Assembly: GCA_902792085.1 (NCBI GenBank)
Contig: CADAYE010000023.1
Location: forward strand, 1-38,028
DNA: 38,028 bases
Reading direction: 5' to 3'
DNA from: an uncultured bacterium
GTDB lineage: Bacteria; Cyanobacteriota; Vampirovibrionia; Gastranaerophilales; Gastranaerophilaceae
Made by a program: the position numbers and the translations under genes. Below are positions 16,460 to 24,242 of this stretch, one piece after another. Position 1 is the stretch's first letter. Every line of letters starts with the position of its first letter. The notes below the pieces were generated by a model. That model saw nothing but the letters and a program-made list of their open reading frames with translations, did no database searches and was not told the origin of the DNA.

Positions 16460-18226
16460 TTAAATATCTCTGTATGAACCGTTGTATTTGTTACGATAGG
16501 TTGTATGCAACAATTCGTGGGCTTTGTGTGAACCCGGATGTTCAAAATCCTGTTGATAAAGTTTTTGAATAGACGGATTCATATGTGATTTGCGGACAGG
16601 GAGTTCTGAGTCTTCTTTATAAAGTCCGCAAGCGCGTTTACCTTTGATTGAAGAATCATTGTGGCTGTTTGGCTGACCGCCGCCGTTGATACAACCGCCC
16701 GGGCAAGCCATAACTTCTAACATTTGGAAGTTTGCGCTGCCATCTTTGATTTCTTTAAGGGCTTTTTCTGCCTCAACCATTGTTGAAACTACACGAACAA
16801 CTACTTTTGTTCCTTTGATATCAAGTTCAACAGTTTTAGAACGATTGGAAGTTCCTCTAATTTCTTTTATATCAACTTCATTCAAAACTTCGCCTGTTGC
16901 GTATTCGTATGCCGTTCTGATTGCGGCTTCCGCTACACCGCCTGATGCCCCAAAGATTGTTCCTGCGCCTGAATATTCTCCAAACGGTGAATCAGGTGTT
17001 TCAGGTTCAATATTTTTAAAGTCAATTCCTGCACCCTTAATCATTGCACCGAGTTCTTTTGTTGTAAGAACTATATCTGTATCAGGTCTGTTATCTGTGT
17101 ATAACTGTTCGCGTTTTGCTTCGTACTTTTTAGCGGTACAAGGCATAATTGCAACAATCACAAGATTTTCTCTTGAAACATTGTGATATTTTGGCATTAA
17201 ATCAATCAATGTTGATGACATCATACTCATCGGCGATTTACAAGATGATAAATGATGCAGCATATCAGGATGTAATGTTTCCAAATATTTTACCCAAGCC
17301 GGACAGCAAGAGGTAAATATCGGCAAGTTTTGTCCTGATTTTAATCTTTCCAAAAATTCTGTTGCTTCTTCCGTGATAGTCAAGTCTGCGGAGAAGTTTG
17401 TATCAAATACATATTTGAAACCTAATCTTCTTAATGCAGCATTGATTTTTCCGATAGTATTTTCACCCGGCTCGAGTCCGAACATTTCGCCTAACGCTAC
17501 ACGAACTGACGGAGCCATCTGAACAACAACAGTTTTTTCAGGATTGTTAATTTCGTCCCAAACTTTGTCAACTTCGTTTTTAATAGTTAAGGCTCCTGTC
17601 GGACAAACTGCAACGCACTGACCGCAGTTGATGCAATCAACCTGACCGATGGGTCTGCCGTTTAGCGGTTGAACTTTTGTTTTAGAACCTCTGTTTGCAA
17701 AGCCTAAAACAGAATGTCCCTGAAATTCTGAGCATGCACGAACACAAGCACCGCAAAGAATACATTTATTCGGGTCGCGAACAAATGATGGGCTGGAATC
17801 ATCTATAGGTAAATATTCTTTTTCCGCTTTGTCAGGGAAACGAATATCTCTGATATTATATTCTTCTGCATATTTTTGAAGTTCGCAGTCACCTGATTTG
17901 TCACAGGTTAAGCATTTTCTGTCGTGATTTGCGAGAAGCAATTCAAGAACAGTTTTTCTGATACGGCGAACTTTTTCAGTATTCAAATATACTTTAATAT
18001 TTGCTTCCGGAGGCATTGTGCAAGATGAATTGATTATTTTTCTTCCGTTTGGATATTCTACTTCCACAACACACATTCTGCAGGCACCGAAAGATGTCAA
18101 ATCAGGTCTGTAACAGAATGTAGGAACATTCATTCCTGCTTTTCTGATAACTTCAAGCAAATTCGGTTCGTCCGTAAATTCAACTTCTTTGCCTTCTATT
18201 ATTAATGTTTTTTTATCTTCACTCAT
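16460..18226 (-). CDS. hydA: [FeFe]-hydrogenase catalytic subunit, trimeric HydABC type
   Basis: 588 residues. In order: an N-terminal [2Fe-2S] plant-ferredoxin domain (CYRPDLTSFGACRMCVVEVE and a later Cys), the His-Cys cluster (HDRKCLTCDKSGDC, about 100-115), a two-[4Fe-4S] ferredoxin domain (CILCGACVRACSE; CINCGQCVAVCPTGAL), and the H-cluster domain with TSCCPAWVKY (about 305), MPCTAKKYE (about 360) and EVMACPGGCINGGGQP (about 503). This is the group A3 layout, which with HydB and HydC couples H2 to both NADH and ferredoxin by electron bifurcation. It is the last gene of hydC-hydB-hydA, 15 nt after hydB. The maturases HydE/F/G are not in the window. Confidence 0.95.
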   Translation of the reverse strand: MSEDKKTLIIEGKEVEFTDEPNLLEVIRKAGMNVPTFCYRPDLTSFGACRMCVVEVEYPNGRKIINSSCTMPPEANIKVYLNTEKVRRIRKTVLELLLANHDRKCLTCDKSGDCELQKYAEEYNIRDIRFPDKAEKEYLPIDDSSPSFVRDPNKCILCGACVRACSEFQGHSVLGFANRGSKTKVQPLNGRPIGQVDCINCGQCVAVCPTGALTIKNEVDKVWDEINNPEKTVVVQMAPSVRVALGEMFGLEPGENTIGKINAALRRLGFKYVFDTNFSADLTITEEATEFLERLKSGQNLPIFTSCCPAWVKYLETLHPDMLHHLSSCKSPMSMMSSTLIDLMPKYHNVSRENLVIVAIMPCTAKKYEAKREQLYTDNRPDTDIVLTTKELGAMIKGAGIDFKNIEPETPDSPFGEYSGAGTIFGASGGVAEAAIRTAYEYATGEVLNEVDIKEIRGTSNRSKTVELDIKGTKVVVRVVSTMVEAEKALKEIKDGSANFQMLEVMACPGGCINGGGQPNSHNDSSIKGKRACGLYKEDSELPVRKSHMNPSIQKLYQQDFEHPGSHKAHELLHTTYRNKYNGSYRDI

Positions 18227-18241
18227 AATATTTTTCCTTTT

Positions 18242-20095
18242 CTATTCCAAAACGATTGCCTTGAACGGACAATTTTTCAGACACGCTTCACATTTAATAC
18301 ATTTAGACTGGTCAATGTGATGCGGTTGTTTAATTTCTCCTGAAATTGCTTCGACCGGACAATTTCTTGCACATTTTGTACAACCCTTACAAAGATCTTC
18401 CTGAATAACAATCTTTTTCATTGCGGTACAAACACCTGCAGGACATTTGTGATCTCTGATGTGTGCAATATATTCATCTCTGAAATATTTTAGTGTTGAA
18501 AGTACAGGGTTTGGAGCAGTTTTACCTAAACCGCACAACGAACCGTCTTTGATTGTGTGTGCAATTTCTTCCAGCAAATCCAAATCCTTCATTGTAGCCT
18601 TACCTGCAACGATTTTTTGCAGAATTTTCAGCATATTTTTTGTACCTTCTCTGCAAGGAACGCACTTACCGCAGGATTCGTTTTGGGTAAAGTTCATAAA
18701 GAATCTTGCAACTTCTACGATACAGGTATCTTCAGCCATTACAACCAAACCGCCTGAACCGACCATTGCACCTGCTTTGATAAGGTTATCGTAATCCATT
18801 GGGATATCAAGATGTTCTTCTGTCAAACATCCGCCTGACGGGCCGCCTATCTGTACGGCTTTGAATTTCTTTCCGCCTCTGATACCGCCGCCGATATCAA
18901 ATACGATTTCTCTTAATGTTGTTCCCATCGGAACTTCGATTAAGCCGGTATTATTAACCTCACCTGTCAGAGCAAATGTTTTTGTGCCTTTTGAAGTTTC
19001 AGTTCCCATTGAATTAAACCAGTCGGCACCTTTTAAAATGATAACAGGTACATTTGCAAGTGTTTCAACATTATTAATCAATGTCGGTCTGCCAAATAAA
19101 CCTTTATTCGCAGGGAATGGAGGTTTTGGTCTTGGCATACCTCTTTCGCCTTCTATTGAGGCAATAAGTGCTGTTTCTTCACCGCAAACAAATGCTCCTG
19201 CACCTTCTTTGATATGAATAGTCAGGTTAAATCCGGAGCCCATAATGTTTTCGCCTAAGAAATGTCTTTCTTCCGCCTGTGCAATAGCCTTTCTCAATCG
19301 TTTAATTGCAAGCGGATATTCTGCACGGACATAAATATATGCTTCGTCTGCGCCAACCGCATAAGCCGCGATAGCGATACCTTCAAGAAGCTTATGAGGG
19401 TCACCTTCCATAACGGAACGATCCATAAACGCACCGGGGTCACCTTCGTCACCGTTACAAACTACATAAGACTTTCCGCCTTTGTTTGCTGCCGTAAACT
19501 TCCATTTTTGACCTGTCGGGAAACCGCCGCCGCCACGACCACGCAAGCCTGATTTGATAATTTCGTCAATAACCGCATCAGGATTACCTTCGGTTAAAAC
19601 TTTTGATAATGCTTCGTATGCACGCAATGCGATTGCTTCGTCAATGCTTTCTGCGTTCATTTCTCCGCAGTTTGCAAGAGCGGTTCTTGTTTGTTTTGCG
19701 TAGAAATTAATATCCTCATTTTTTCTAACTTTTTCATTTGTGTGAGGATCTGTATATAAAAGTCTTTCTACAACCTGATTATTTTTGAGTGCTTCATATA
19801 TTTCTTCAACATCATCAAGTCTTACTTTTACATAAGTTAAATCCAAATCAGGGAATACAACCAAAACACCCTGTTCGCAGAAGCCGTGGCATCCTGTCGG
19901 TACAATGGTAATTTTGTCATAATCCGACATAACAGATACATCTGCGCCAAGTTCTTTAAATTTTTCAATAATTTGCAAGGAACCGTTTGCAACACATCCT
20001 GTACCTGCGCAAACAAGAACTCTGAAACCCTGTTTTTTTATTTCGTTACGAGCATTTTCCTGTTCTTTTTTAATATCAATATTTAAATTTGCCAT
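18242..20095 (-). CDS. hydB: HydB, NADH-binding flavin subunit of the bifurcating hydrogenase
   Basis: 617 residues, related to NuoF. The N-terminus is a thioredoxin-like [2Fe-2S] domain (VLVCAGTGCVANGS, PTGCHGFCEQG). The FMN/NADH domain follows with GLRGRGGGGFPTGQKW (about 185), NGDEGDPGAFMDR and the SLBB region. The [4Fe-4S] motif ESCGKCVPCREGT lies near 472. Two C-terminal ferredoxin clusters (CKGCTKCARNCPVEAI; CIKCEACLKNCPFKAI) complete the chain. Flavin and the cluster set are where NADH, ferredoxin and hydrogenase electrons meet in HydABC enzymes. It lies 4 nt after hydC, so the operon is tight. Confidence 0.95.
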   Translation of the reverse strand: MANLNIDIKKEQENARNEIKKQGFRVLVCAGTGCVANGSLQIIEKFKELGADVSVMSDYDKITIVPTGCHGFCEQGVLVVFPDLDLTYVKVRLDDVEEIYEALKNNQVVERLLYTDPHTNEKVRKNEDINFYAKQTRTALANCGEMNAESIDEAIALRAYEALSKVLTEGNPDAVIDEIIKSGLRGRGGGGFPTGQKWKFTAANKGGKSYVVCNGDEGDPGAFMDRSVMEGDPHKLLEGIAIAAYAVGADEAYIYVRAEYPLAIKRLRKAIAQAEERHFLGENIMGSGFNLTIHIKEGAGAFVCGEETALIASIEGERGMPRPKPPFPANKGLFGRPTLINNVETLANVPVIILKGADWFNSMGTETSKGTKTFALTGEVNNTGLIEVPMGTTLREIVFDIGGGIRGGKKFKAVQIGGPSGGCLTEEHLDIPMDYDNLIKAGAMVGSGGLVVMAEDTCIVEVARFFMNFTQNESCGKCVPCREGTKNMLKILQKIVAGKATMKDLDLLEEIAHTIKDGSLCGLGKTAPNPVLSTLKYFRDEYIAHIRDHKCPAGVCTAMKKIVIQEDLCKGCTKCARNCPVEAISGEIKQPHHIDQSKCIKCEACLKNCPFKAIVLE

Positions 20096-20099
20096 ATCA

Positions 20100-20597
20100 T
20101 TAACCTCTTTCCTGTTTTAAAAGAGTGTCTAAAACTATTTTAACGGCATCAGATGTCATCTGAGGATAAACCTTGCCGTTTATAACGCAAACCGGTGCAA
20201 GACCGCAAGCGCCCAAGCAACTGACTGTTTCCAAAGAGAACAAACCGTCATTTGTTGTCATTTTGCCGTCTTCGAGTTTTAAATGTGCTTTGATTGCGTT
20301 CAAAACAGGCATTGAACCACGAACATGACATGCTGTTCCGTCACATACTTTAATTTCATATTTACCTTTCGGATCCAAAGAAAATTGTGCATAAAATGTT
20401 GCAACACCGTAAACGGTTGCAGGTGATAAGCCTTCTATCTTTGTACCAATGTAAATCAGTGCATCTTCAGGGAGATATTTGTATTCTTCCTGTACCTTTT
20501 GTAAAATCGCAATCAAATGGGACTTATCTCCGCCGCAGGCTTCAATAATTGAGTCCAATTTCTTTGTGTCGATTTTACGAGAATTGTCTTCCATCAT
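20100..20597 (-). CDS. hydC: HydC, NuoE-like [2Fe-2S] subunit
   Basis: A NuoE/24-kDa-type thioredoxin-like ferredoxin. The four cluster cysteines lie in CDGTACHVRGS and CLGACGLAPVC. The upstream helical part (LIAILQKVQEEYKYLPEDAL) and TVYGVATFYAQF are family hallmarks. The ATG at 20597 (165 residues) is preferred because GGAG lies 5 nt before it; the open frame itself reaches a further ATG at 20627. It is the first gene of the hydCBA operon. The promoter should lie just upstream, in a repeat-free AT-rich stretch. Confidence 0.93.
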   Translation of the reverse strand: MMEDNSRKIDTKKLDSIIEACGGDKSHLIAILQKVQEEYKYLPEDALIYIGTKIEGLSPATVYGVATFYAQFSLDPKGKYEIKVCDGTACHVRGSMPVLNAIKAHLKLEDGKMTTNDGLFSLETVSCLGACGLAPVCVINGKVYPQMTSDAVKIVLDTLLKQERG

Positions 20598-20728
20598 TCT
20601 CGCTCCTATTCCTTCTTTTTGTCTCATTTAACCCACAACTGCTGTTTATAACAACAATTAATATTAATGTAAGTGAAAAATGCTAAAAAATCAAATTAAT
20701 TTTGGATTGATATATTTATATTAAGAAA

Positions 20729-20859
20729 TGTAAAGCCAAATTTAAAATGCCGCAAACCCTGTTATAATTTGCTATATGATATGATATGATATGATATGAT
20801 GTGGTGGGGCGGGGCAATCCTTTTGGCTGAAATGTTTTTATAAATATACAGGGGAAAAC
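20729..20859 (+). promoter_or_regulatory. Pentanucleotide leader, copy 1 (no gene attached)
   Basis: Same layout as the copies at 27351 and 37785: TGTAAA, TTTAAA (20741-20746), 16-nt spacer, TATAAT (20763-20768), TGCT, the ATATG array, a G-rich GTGGTGGGGCGGGGC stretch, and TTTTTATAAATATACAGGGGAAAAC. Here the small protein gene that follows the other copies is absent; a CTCACCCC-type repeat begins directly after the leader. Confidence 0.75.
20774..20798 (+). repeat. ATATG pentanucleotide array, 5 units
   Basis: Five exact ATATG units followed by ATG, starting 6 nt after the -10 hexamer. The other two leader copies have 4 and 6 units. Confidence 0.9.
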
Positions 20860-20918
20860 AAAAACTCACCCCTCGCCCACAGAATTTTAGGTGGGATGCA
20901 AAGCGAACCAAAAATTTT

Positions 20919-20945
20919 GTCATTCTGAAATAAATTCAGAATGAC
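20919..20945. repeat. TTCTGAA palindromic repeat, intergenic
   Basis: GTCATTCTGAA and TTCAGAATGAC form a perfect 11-bp stem around ATAAA. The same sequence type occurs at 21285-21310, 24514-24540 (inside a gene), 28070-28094 and 28556-28580. Confidence 0.85.
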
Positions 20946-20973
20946 AAAAGCCTCATTTTCTGAAAAGTTGTAG

Positions 20974-20991
20974 GTCAGGCAATTGCCTGAC
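20974..20991. repeat. 18-bp perfect palindrome
   Basis: GTCAGGCAATTGCCTGAC, preceded by AGTTGTAG. The same palindrome with the same AGTTGT flank occurs at 27850-27867, directly after the stop codon of the small gene driven by leader copy 2. Confidence 0.9.
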
Positions 20992-21218
20992 ACAAAATAA
21001 AATATAAGGCGGAGGTACCAACTCCGCTTTTAAATTTTTCTTCCCTATATAGGGAAGGGGTAGGGATGGGTTTTAATTTGATTTATTTTTTCTGATTAAT
21101 TCAAACCCCACCTAACCTCCCCTATCAAGGGGAGGAATAAGTATATTTTGTCGTTTTTTTGGTGCGTATAAACGCACCCTACATAATTACAACTCTATTC
21201 TGTCAAATAAAAATAATA

Positions 21219-21247
21219 TGTCATTGCGAGCGATAGCGAAGCAATCC
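21219..21247. repeat. GCGAGCGATAGCGAAGC-type dispersed repeat
   Basis: A TGTCATTGCGAGCGATAGCG start and a GAAGCAATCC end. A degenerate inverse copy is seen at about 25651-25681 (GGATTACTTCGGGC...CCTCGCAATAACA). Confidence 0.6.
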
Positions 21248-21267
21248 AGAAACCCAACAAAAAATAT

Positions 21268-21324
21268 AAAAACGAGAATTTTAAGATTCTGAAATAAATT
21301 CAGAATGACAAAATTCTCGTTTTT
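21268..21324. repeat. Hairpin with a palindromic repeat nested in its loop
   Basis: Outer arms AAACGAGAATTTT and AAAATTCTCGTTT pair; the loop is itself the TTCTGAA palindrome (21285-21310). It may act as a terminator, as T residues follow, but no gene ends just before it. Confidence 0.6.
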
Positions 21325-21445
21325 TGAGTAACCGTTTAATATGTAAGTGAATAGGTCAGCAAATGCTTGTGTGAACTTATCTTATTTTACAAATTTATCT
21401 TGATAAATTTATTTATGCTAATATATTGAAAAAGGGATATTAAAA

Positions 21446-22192
21446 ATGGCAAATGTGTTAGTTTACGAATTAGACGGAAAAATTTATATAAATCTTACAA
21501 ACAAATGCACAAATGACTGTATTTTTTGTCTGCGCAAAGATAAAGATGATGTCAAAGGTCAAACACTATGGCTTGATGATGAGAATTGTACGGCTCAGGA
21601 TGTAATAGCACAACTAAATAAATATTACCCTCACCCCAACCCTCAGCCATACGGCATACAGGCTCAGTCATCCTCACTTCGTTCCGGTGCTTCGCTTTGT
21701 ATCCCAAAGGGCGAGGGAGCAGTTGCAAACGAGTTCACGAGTTGTGTAAATGCAGGTGAGGGTTTAAATGAAGTAATTTTTTGCGGTTACGGTGAACCGT
21801 TATTAAAACTTGATGTTTTGAAAGAAGTTGCAAAGTATATCAAAGAAAAATATCCTCAGACAAAAATCAGAATTAATACAAACGGTCACGCTAATTATGT
21901 TTATAAAAGAGATATTGTGCCCGAATTAAAAGGTCTGATAGACACAATTTCAGTCAGTCTTAACGGTGAATCATCTTCAGAATATGACGAATTGTCTCAG
22001 CCGGTTTTTGAGGGTGCTTATGATGAGGTTAAAAAGTTTATAAAATCCTGTGCTGACAATGGTTTTGAAACGGTCGCAAGTGTTGTTGAAGGGTATAAAG
22101 GCAGACACCTTAACCTCGCTAAATGCGAACAGATTGCAACAGATCTGGGCGCAAAATTCAGAGTGCGTGAATGGATTAAAAACGGATATTAG
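21446..22192 (+). CDS. Radical SAM protein resembling the TatD-associated family, with embedded repeat
   Basis: 248 residues. The cluster motif is CTNDCIFC (C-x3-C-x2-C, about residues 23-30) after YINLTNK; FCGYGEPLLKLDVL (about 112), RINTNGHANYV and LIDTISVSLNGESSSEYDEL follow, as does the FRVREW end. This matches TatD-linked radical SAM proteins (TIGR04038 type), whose reaction is not known; no tatD gene is adjacent. Residues about 61-107, between QLNKY and NEVIF, are an in-frame palindromic repeat not expected in the family. The insertion lies in a loop before the GYGEP strand, and the motifs on both sides are intact. The stop overlaps the convergent gene by 4 nt. Confidence 0.85.
   Translation: MANVLVYELDGKIYINLTNKCTNDCIFCLRKDKDDVKGQTLWLDDENCTAQDVIAQLNKYYPHPNPQPYGIQAQSSSLRSGASLCIPKGEGAVANEFTSCVNAGEGLNEVIFCGYGEPLLKLDVLKEVAKYIKEKYPQTKIRINTNGHANYVYKRDIVPELKGLIDTISVSLNGESSSEYDELSQPVFEGAYDEVKKFIKSCADNGFETVASVVEGYKGRHLNLAKCEQIATDLGAKFRVREWIKNGY
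21626..21764 (+). repeat. Palindromic repeat inserted in frame in the radical SAM gene
   Basis: Starts CCCTCACCCC and ends GGTGAGGG; the core GAGGGAGCAGTT is shared with the intergenic copy at 91-166. It contributes about 46 codons without a stop. The translated segment is Pro/Ser/Ala-rich and unlike the flanking protein. Confidence 0.8.
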
Positions 22193-22782
22193 TAAGGCTC
22201 ACTTACAAAATTTACATCCTGAACATTTTCATCATCTTCAGGGGAGTAGTTTCTGATTCTTGCTTTAATTTCAAATGTTCTTAAATCTTTGCCGTAAACA
22301 TTTGGACCGTCAGTTCCCGTTACATCAATAATGCCTTTTATATTTTCGTCTTTAATCTGCGGAAGCATACAAATTGATGGGCCGTTTTTGAGTTTTGCAC
22401 AAGCACCTTCAAATTTCGGGGTATATGGCTGACCGTTTTCGTATTTATATTTTTTTGCAAAGCAATCGCCGTTTGAATTTCCGCAATATTGTGAAACGCC
22501 TACCGTTTCCTGTAAAAATTTGCCCGGTCTTAAAGAGTAATCTGTAAGTTTTTTTTCTGAAAACAGCGGAGAATGAAAATAATCCGTACCAACAGCATCC
22601 ATCGCTGTAATGGCATCTTGTAGTCTTATTATGTTATTTTCATATGCAAGATTTAAGGTTTTGTTTTTATAATGATTTACCGCACCCGAAAAAAGTGCAG
22701 CAAACAGAACTACTGCTATCGTAATCAGTATCGGGCCCTTTAAATTTGCAACTCCGTTTCTCATATTGTTAATATCAATCAT
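22189..22782 (-). CDS. Type IV pilin-like protein (single N-terminal membrane helix)
   Basis: 197 residues from the ATG at 22782, which has AAAGGAAAG upstream; the frame extends further to 22830 without support. An N-terminal hydrophobic helix (LKGPILITIAVVLFAALFSG, about 14-33) precedes an extracytoplasmic domain with four cysteines (QYCGNSNGDCFA; GACAKLKNGPSICML) and a DVTGTDGPNVYGKDLRTFEI motif. The helix followed by the DVTG...GPN..GKD calcium-site-like motif is what pilin-like proteins of this lineage show, but a typical G-F-T-L-x-E prepilin cleavage site is not evident. It could assemble with the PilMN/PilO machinery at 9.3-11.6 kb. Assignment is inferred. Confidence 0.6.
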   Translation of the reverse strand: MIDINNMRNGVANLKGPILITIAVVLFAALFSGAVNHYKNKTLNLAYENNIIRLQDAITAMDAVGTDYFHSPLFSEKKLTDYSLRPGKFLQETVGVSQYCGNSNGDCFAKKYKYENGQPYTPKFEGACAKLKNGPSICMLPQIKDENIKGIIDVTGTDGPNVYGKDLRTFEIKARIRNYSPEDDENVQDVNFVSEPY

Positions 22783-22873
22783 TTTACTTTCCTTTATTAG
22801 GATTATATATTTATATGTATTTCTTGGCAAGATTATGTTTTTTATTATAAAATTAATCCTATAAGGAGTGAGT

Positions 22874-23770
22874 ATGATTAATGTATGTATTTCATGTGAT
22901 GATAACTATGCAAAATATGCAGGTGTTGTAATTGCATCAATTCTTTTAAATGCGCAGGAAGATGATGATTTAAATTTTTATATTTTGGACGGTGGAATTA
23001 GTGATAAAGCAAAAATAAGAATTGACAGATTAAAAAAGATAAGAGATTTTAGTATTTCTTACGTTCAAATTGACCCGTCGCAGTTTGATGTTTATAAAAA
23101 CATACTTACTCACAAATATATTTCTATTGCTACCTTTTACAGGCTAAAACTTTCTCAGTTATTACCAAAAGTCGATAGAGTTATATATCTTGACTGTGAC
23201 GTTATTGTAAGAAAATCTCTCAATGAATTTTTTAATACCGATTTGGAAGATAATTATATGGCAGGTATTATAGATGCAAGGGTAAAATATAAACCTAAGT
23301 GGAAAAATACAAAGTATGTCAATGCCGGTGTTTTATTGATGGATTTAAACAAAATAAGACAAGATGGGATTGAAGATAAGTTTGTGGAGTTTACTCAAAA
23401 TAATATTGAAAATATAAAAGCCGGAGATCAGGATATAATAAATTTTACTCTTGACGGTAAAATAAAAATTGTTGATGACAGATGGAATGTTCAGGTTTCA
23501 AGTTTTTTAAGTCGCAGCAGTTTTACAAAAGACCCATATATTATTCACTATATTGCAAGACAAAAACCATGGCTTTTTGCATCATATAATCATTTTAAAA
23601 GTGAATATTTCAAGGTTCTTGAACATACCCCTTGGGCAATTTCTTCGGATGATAAAATTAAATGGGGAATATGGAATAATATTTGTTCTTTTGCCCATTT
23701 TGTAAAAGATAAACCTTTATTTTTTGTAAGACCCAAATTTTGGGAAGCAGTATTTAAAACTATTTTTTAA
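22874..23770 (+). CDS. Family 8 glycosyltransferase
   Basis: 298 residues from the ATG at 22874; AAGGAG lies 5 nt upstream, and an in-frame GTG at 22868 overlaps that site, so it is rejected. GT8 hallmarks: INVCISCDDNYAKYAGVVIA at the start, YLDCDVIV with the metal-binding DxD motif (about 103), YVNAGVLLMDLNKIRQ (about 147), AGDQDIIN and a late HYIARQKPW. Such enzymes transfer galactose or glucose from a UDP-sugar, often in lipopolysaccharide outer core or capsule assembly. There is no neighbouring polysaccharide cluster. Its 3' end overlaps the convergent YqeG gene by 11 nt. Confidence 0.9.
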   Translation: MINVCISCDDNYAKYAGVVIASILLNAQEDDDLNFYILDGGISDKAKIRIDRLKKIRDFSISYVQIDPSQFDVYKNILTHKYISIATFYRLKLSQLLPKVDRVIYLDCDVIVRKSLNEFFNTDLEDNYMAGIIDARVKYKPKWKNTKYVNAGVLLMDLNKIRQDGIEDKFVEFTQNNIENIKAGDQDIINFTLDGKIKIVDDRWNVQVSSFLSRSSFTKDPYIIHYIARQKPWLFASYNHFKSEYFKVLEHTPWAISSDDKIKWGIWNNICSFAHFVKDKPLFFVRPKFWEAVFKTIF

Positions 23771-24239
23771 TGCTTAGTCTTTCCAAAGCCCTGACAAAAC
23801 GGACAATTTTATGTTCTTTTTCTGCGGTTATTGAATCTACAAGAATAGTTTTGCACCCTAAGAATTTCCCGCACAAAATGTCTGTCAGGGGTCTGTCACC
23901 CACAAGCACGCAGTCTTTTGGCTCAATGTTATGCTCTGATAAAAATTTTCTTACTACTCCCGTTCTTGGTTTGCAGGCTTCAAAAAGTATAGGGAAATCC
24001 GTTACTTTTCTGACTTTTTCCATATATTTTTTGTTCGTATTATTTGAAACTACCGCTATAAAGAATTTTTCCTGAACACTGCGGATAAAACTATATGTTT
24101 CGTCGGTATAAGTCCCTGATTTTGACGCCATAAGAGTTGAATCCAAATCAAACAGCATAGCCTTAATACCCTGATTTTGAAGCTCATCAAGGTTTATGTC
24201 ATATATGCTTTTTAAATTGTAATCAGGTTTTATAAACAT
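23760..24239 (-). CDS. yqeG: YqeG-family HAD phosphatase
   Basis: A 159-residue HAD-superfamily IIIA protein. Motif I is MLFDLDSTLM (about residue 28; nucleophile Asp and the second Asp two residues on), motif II is AVVSNNT, the Lys comes from CKPRTGVVRKFL, and motif III/IV is VLVGDRPLTDILCG. It matches YqeG, sometimes called phosphatidylglycerophosphatase-like (GEP4 relatives), though its bacterial substrate is not settled. It lies 3 nt downstream of the U32 gene, so the two are co-transcribed. The C-terminus overlaps the 3' end of the convergent glycosyltransferase gene. Confidence 0.9.
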   Translation of the reverse strand: MFIKPDYNLKSIYDINLDELQNQGIKAMLFDLDSTLMASKSGTYTDETYSFIRSVQEKFFIAVVSNNTNKKYMEKVRKVTDFPILFEACKPRTGVVRKFLSEHNIEPKDCVLVGDRPLTDILCGKFLGCKTILVDSITAEKEHKIVRFVRALERLSIKK

Positions 24240-24242
24240 ATC

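Larger units (their letters stand above)
20628..21445. other. 818-nt gap: orphan leader copy and dispersed repeats
   Basis: No gene is supported. It contains copy 1 of the pentanucleotide leader (20729-20859), a GTCATTCTGAA palindrome (20919-20945), the GTCAGGCAATTGCCTGAC palindrome (20974-20991), a GGCGGAGGTA...TCCGC short inverted pair near 21009-21030, a CCCCTATCAAGG-type stretch, a GCGAGCGATAGCGAAGCAATCC repeat (21219-21247) and a nested hairpin (21268-21324). It looks like a landing zone for small repeats between the hydrogenase operon and the next gene. Confidence 0.7.
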
